The notes below the pieces were generated by a model that saw only the letters and a list, made by a program, of their open reading frames with translations, did no database searches and was not told the origin of the DNA. A DNA stretch of 64,000 nucleotides from Burkholderia sp. 4M9327F10 (GTDB taxonomy: Bacteria > Pseudomonadota > Gammaproteobacteria > Burkholderiales > Burkholderiaceae). The stretch covers positions 47,220 to 111,219 of the forward strand of contig NZ_SCNV01000026.1 of NCBI RefSeq assembly GCF_005503145.1. Reading direction: 5' to 3'. The position numbers were made by a program, and so were the translations under genes. Positions 60,970 to 64,000 of this stretch are shown one piece after another (position 1 is the first letter of the stretch; every line of letters begins with the position of its first letter).

Positions 60970-61800
60970 TCAGCGGGTCGCCGCAGCGTAGTTGGCGGGC
61001 GTCACGCCGAGCAGACGCACAAAGGCCCGCGTCATATGACTCTGATCGGCAAACCCGGCGGCGGCGGCGGCATCGGCAAGCGTCGCGCCACGGGCGATCC
61101 ACTGACGGGCCAGCACGACGCGCCGCTGCATGCGGTACGCGTGCGGCGGCAGCCCGAGTTGCTGGGCGAAGCTGCGCAGCAGCTGGAAACGGCTCATGCC
61201 TGCCTCCGCAGCCAGTTCCGCGAGCGTTAGCTGTGCAGCGGGATCATCGTCGATGCGCGCCTTGGCGCGCGTGATCGGACCCGCCGGCGCGCGTGAGGGT
61301 ACATAGGCCAGCGTAGTGTGATGGCGTCCGAGATGCCCAAGCATCTGCAGCAACGCCGTCTCGCGCGCCATCGCGTCGCCGGGGCCGGGCAACGTGACTG
61401 AGATCAGGAACAGCCGCTCAAACAGCGCTTTCAACACAGGATCGTGAGCGACAGGTTGCGTCAGTTCGACCCGATGCGGCGCCACACCTGGACACTGCGC
61501 GGCCAGTTCAAGCGCCACGCCATCCAGCAACGCCGGTTCAAAGTAAAGCATGCGCCATGCGCGGCCACGCTCGTCGAGCGGACTGCCGTCGTGAACTTCG
61601 CCGGGGTTGACCATGATCGCGTCGTTCATGCGTGCCTCGACGAGGCCGCGTCCGCTCGCCGAACGATGCCCGCCACGCACGATTACGCCCACGCCGAAGC
61701 GGTCGTGCGAATGACGCGGAAACGCATGCGCCGTTTCCGCGACCGTCGCCTCAACCCCGGCAATCGCACAGCGTGGCATATGAACGCGACTGGTGGCCAT
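60970..61800 (-). CDS. AraC-family regulator
   Basis: 276 residues with an N-terminal cupin-like AraC ligand domain (HAFPRHSHDRFGVGVIVRGGH, NPGEVHDGSP) and the C-terminal double HTH (LTLAELAAEAGMSRFQLLRSF; LADAAAAAGFADQSHMTRAF). This layout is common for regulators beside EamA or LysE exporters that sense the exported compound. Located directly upstream of the EamA gene. Confidence 0.92.
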   Translation of the reverse strand: MATSRVHMPRCAIAGVEATVAETAHAFPRHSHDRFGVGVIVRGGHRSASGRGLVEARMNDAIMVNPGEVHDGSPLDERGRAWRMLYFEPALLDGVALELAAQCPGVAPHRVELTQPVAHDPVLKALFERLFLISVTLPGPGDAMARETALLQMLGHLGRHHTTLAYVPSRAPAGPITRAKARIDDDPAAQLTLAELAAEAGMSRFQLLRSFAQQLGLPPHAYRMQRRVVLARQWIARGATLADAAAAAGFADQSHMTRAFVRLLGVTPANYAAATR

Positions 61801-61831
61801 GGCGTGCGTGCTAGCGAGGACGCGGCAGCGC

Positions 61832-61903
61832 TAACTGCGGGGGCAACAGCGAGGACAACTGCGAGGACAACCGCGGGCGCAACAGCAGGGTCAACAGCGG
61901 GGC
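61832..61903. repeat. Six tandem 12-base repeats
   Basis: Units of the form CAACWGCGRGGN (first unit TAACTGCGGGGG) begin at 61832, 61844, 61856, 61868, 61880 and 61892. They fill most of the 108-base gap between the serine acetyltransferase and AraC genes. They keep reading frame on both strands but no gene there is supported. Confidence 0.75.
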
Positions 61904-61908
61904 CGACA

Positions 61909-62835
61909 TCAGCGCCGCCCTTCGTCGTTGCGGTCGCCCTCGCGAACCTTGCCTTGCGACACACTGCTGCCCGGCGGCACGCTATGCGTGAGCCACACAT
62001 TGCCGCCAATCACCGAACCACGCCCAATCGTCACGCGGCCGAGAATCGTCGCCCCCGCGTAGATCACCACGTCGTCCTCGACGACCGGATGGCGGGCATT
62101 GCCCTTGACGAGCGTGCCGTCGACATCCGCCGCGAAGCTCTTCGCCCCGAGCGTGACCGCCTGATACACGCGCACGCGCTCACCGATGATGGCAGTCTCG
62201 CCGATAACCACACCGGTGCCGTGGTCAATGAAGAAGCTCGGTCCGATTTGCGCGCCAGGGTGAATGTCGATGCCGGTCGCCGAGTGCGCGATTTCGTTAA
62301 TAAACCGTGCCAGCAGTGGCACGCCGAGCCGGTGCAGCGCGTGAGCGAGACGGTGGTGCGTCATCGCCCAGACGCCCGGGTAACAGAGCAGGATTTCGGT
62401 GATGTGCTGCGCGGCCGGATCGCCGGTGAAAGCGGCCTGGATATCGCTGACCAGCAGCGCGCGGATACCCGGTAATTGTGTGCCGAATTCGCGCGCCACT
62501 TCGAACGCGCGCTCGGCGAGCACGGCATCGGGTGTCTCGGCGTGTTCGGGCAAAAAGCGCAATGCCCGCCGGATCTGCTCGGCGAGCAGCCTCAGGGTGC
62601 TTTCGAGCGTGTGGCCGACGTAATAATCGACGGTCTCATCGGTCAGGTCGGCGGCGCCGTAGTGAGTCGGGAACAGCGCAGCGCGCAGGCCGGTGACGAT
62701 ACTGCTCACCGCGTCGCGCGACGGCAGTTCGCGGATGCCGCGAGGATGGCGCGTACGATGCAGTTGCTCACGCGACGCGCGCAGGTCGGCTACGATCTGC
62801 TCGAGGCCCCAGTTGCGGGAAGAAGGATTTGACAT
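61909..62835 (-). CDS. cysE: Serine O-acetyltransferase
   Basis: 308 residues, the longer EpsC/SrpH-like type. The left-handed beta-helix repeats and catalytic histidines are in IDIHPGAQIGPSFFIDHGTGVVIGE, VTLGAKSF and KGNARHPVVEDDVVIYAGATILG. Makes O-acetylserine for cysteine synthesis. The C-terminal tail is charged and lacks the usual terminal isoleucine for CysK binding, so the two may not form a complex. Confidence 0.92.
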   Translation of the reverse strand: MSNPSSRNWGLEQIVADLRASREQLHRTRHPRGIRELPSRDAVSSIVTGLRAALFPTHYGAADLTDETVDYYVGHTLESTLRLLAEQIRRALRFLPEHAETPDAVLAERAFEVAREFGTQLPGIRALLVSDIQAAFTGDPAAQHITEILLCYPGVWAMTHHRLAHALHRLGVPLLARFINEIAHSATGIDIHPGAQIGPSFFIDHGTGVVIGETAIIGERVRVYQAVTLGAKSFAADVDGTLVKGNARHPVVEDDVVIYAGATILGRVTIGRGSVIGGNVWLTHSVPPGSSVSQGKVREGDRNDEGRR

Positions 62836-62939
62836 GGCGAGGACGGCGGCCGTGCGGCAAGCACGGTCAAAGTGAATTGTCCCCAGAGATTACCGCGTTT
62901 TCCCGCTGCTTGTGCAGCGCTACATCCACGCTAACTGCG

Positions 62940-63173
62940 TCATATGGTGACGCTGCTGGCGTCGATCCAGCGCACCGCCCAATCGCGCGCATGCGCGATG
63001 GCGGCGGCTTCGTCGGCAAAGCGGAAATCGGTAGGGAAAAACCGGTTGGCAACCAGCTCGCCGTCGCTCGAACGGGAGATCACCACGTAAGGTTGCCAAG
63101 TTCCGTCTCCCGCCCGCGCCGGTGCGCAGTTTAATAAGTAGCCGCGATGTGTGAATGCAGCATCGAAGTGCAT
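62940..63173 (-). CDS. Small protein of unknown function
   Basis: 77 residues with a GGGTGA site before the ATG. It has a beta-rich first half (YLLNCAPAR, WQPYVVISRSSDG) and a helix near the end (EAAAIAHARDWAVRWID), a pattern common in short hypothetical proteins of Burkholderiaceae. No catalytic or metal motif is visible. Confidence 0.65.
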   Translation of the reverse strand: MHFDAAFTHRGYLLNCAPARAGDGTWQPYVVISRSSDGELVANRFFPTDFRFADEAAAIAHARDWAVRWIDASSVTI

Positions 63174-63289
63174 GTGTCACCCGCCCTGACTGCCTCGTAT
63201 ATTGGTCCGAGCAGCGCGTCGCCGTCTCTCACCGGCTACGCTGATAGCGGCTTGGCAGAAGCCGTCCATTTGAGCGCGCTCGCTCGTCG

Positions 63290-63305
63290 GAGTATGATCA
63301 TACTC
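63290..63305. promoter_or_regulatory. Perfect 16-bp palindrome upstream of the last gene
   Basis: GAGTATGATCATACTC is fully self-complementary. It lies 145 bases before the ATG at 63450 in an AT-richer gap between two divergent small genes, and may be an operator. Confidence 0.5.
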
Positions 63306-63449
63306 TCTAGAAAATACGCGTTGATTAAAAAAAATCAAAAGAACGCATGTCCTGCTCACAGGCGTAAACCGGAAGGCGTGCAGGTCGCCTCAGGGATCTC
63401 CGGAACAAATTTTGCTGCCATTTCACCCATGTTGTCTCAAGGAGAAAGC

Positions 63450-63905
63450 ATGATGAACAGCGACACTGGCAAACCTACGAACACCGTCAGCCAACCCGGC
63501 GTCGGCGGCCCGAGCAGTACCGATCTGCACAACGACCGCACTCACGACAGCACGGTCGGCACCGACGGCAAAAACCTCGAAGCGGCGCGCATCGCCGGAC
63601 ACAGTCCGATCGGGCCTGACGAAATCACCACGAGCAACGCCACGCTCGTGAACAGCGTGCCGGAAGCACGTGACGGCCTCGCCGGCTTCGACAGCCGGGT
63701 GGGCGGCAATCATCTGCTGCTCGCGCTGGAGCCGGGCTATACGGTATTGGACAAAGGCATGGCCGAGCCGCAAGCGGCGTACGACGCCGACTATCAGTTC
63801 GACGATCCGCGCCCGGTAGGCAGTCGTCAGGACCGCGGACGCATTCACTACGCGCTCAACCATATGCGGCCTACACGCGTGATCGAACTGCAGCGCGTTA
63901 AGTAA
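63450..63905 (+). CDS. DUF3005-like protein of unknown function
   Basis: 151 residues. The ATG at 63450 follows AAGGAG; the frame extends upstream without support. The N-terminal half is polar and probably disordered (many Thr, Asn, Gly, Asp). The middle (NATLVNSVPEARDGLAGFDSRVGGNHLLLALEPGYTV) and end (QDRGRIHYALNHMRPTRVIELQRV) are more ordered. I associate this pattern with a Burkholderia-restricted family, from memory. No enzyme motif or signal peptide. Confidence 0.7.
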   Translation: MMNSDTGKPTNTVSQPGVGGPSSTDLHNDRTHDSTVGTDGKNLEAARIAGHSPIGPDEITTSNATLVNSVPEARDGLAGFDSRVGGNHLLLALEPGYTVLDKGMAEPQAAYDADYQFDDPRPVGSRQDRGRIHYALNHMRPTRVIELQRVK

Positions 63906-64000
63906 GCGTGCGGCGCATGGGTGCCGCATGACATGAGCTGCGGCAATGTTTGATTGCCAGCGGTAATGGCCGCACTGGCGCTGGTGGGGCGTGGGTGGGA
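63906..64000. other. Right edge, no gene seen
   Basis: The last 95 bases hold no open frame with features and no clear hairpin. Confidence 0.5.

Noticed and set aside
1..64000. tRNA, rRNA, CRISPR arrays, transposases, integrases or phage genes
   Set aside because: None was found on reading both strands; no CCA-ended cloverleaf, regular spacer-repeat array or transposase motif was noticed.

Overview
The window reads as high-GC beta-proteobacterial chromosome, most likely Burkholderiaceae of the Paraburkholderia/Caballeronia type. This rests on gene content (PcaI-J-B-D-C with an AAHS-family transporter, NicAB-like hydroxylase, many LysR/GntR/AraC regulators, high-affinity ABC importers, a C-terminal DUF3005-like protein) and on overall base composition. 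It is dense accessory/catabolic DNA. I saw no tRNA, rRNA, CRISPR array, transposase or phage gene.

Layout. 1-1048: 3' end of a LysR gene with a clear intrinsic terminator, then about 870 non-coding bases containing a 109-bp element with inverted ends. 1049-3793: TonB-dependent receptor. 3817-20111: a quaternary-amine (betaine) catabolic region. It holds two regulators (GlxA/GbdR-like AraC, GcvA-like LysR), a minus-strand run (ProVWX-like importer, GlyA, a DapA-family lyase, FAD amine oxidase, aldehyde dehydrogenase, ProC-like reductase), and a divergent LysR plus Rieske oxygenase, its ferredoxin-type reductase and a cupin. 20409-25485: acyltransferase, LysE exporter, MocR regulator and omega-amino acid transaminase. 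25558-29696: pyrimidine nucleoside salvage (nupC, deoA, cdd, nucleoside hydrolase). 30291-30542: an orphan small protein.

30628-47684 is the most notable part. A minus-strand run of about 14 kb encodes a protein that looks like 6-hydroxynicotinate reductase, a UPF0280 (ApbE-fold) protein, two DUF1185 paralogues, a branched-chain-type ABC importer with fused LivH-LivM, an enamidase-like amidohydrolase and a NicAB-like molybdenum hydroxylase with three c-type haem motifs. Divergent from it are a 7Fe ferredoxin, a ferredoxin-NADP reductase-like flavoprotein and a TetR regulator. Together they describe a reductive route for nicotinate or a related N-heterocycle: aerobic hydroxylation drained into cytochrome c, ferredoxin-driven ring reduction, then hydrolytic ring opening. 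The enzymes that would process the ring-opened product are not in the window.

47804-53314: the lower protocatechuate branch of the beta-ketoadipate pathway (pcaI, J, B, D, C and a PcaK-like transporter) with a good promoter and two inverted repeats at its start. 53901-58022: a subtilase lipoprotein and a TPR-glycosyltransferase-like protein. 58175-63905: LysR, GTP cyclohydrolase I, EamA exporter, AraC regulator, serine acetyltransferase, and two small proteins of unknown function.

Functional names come from motif recognition and memory of the families; no database search was run.
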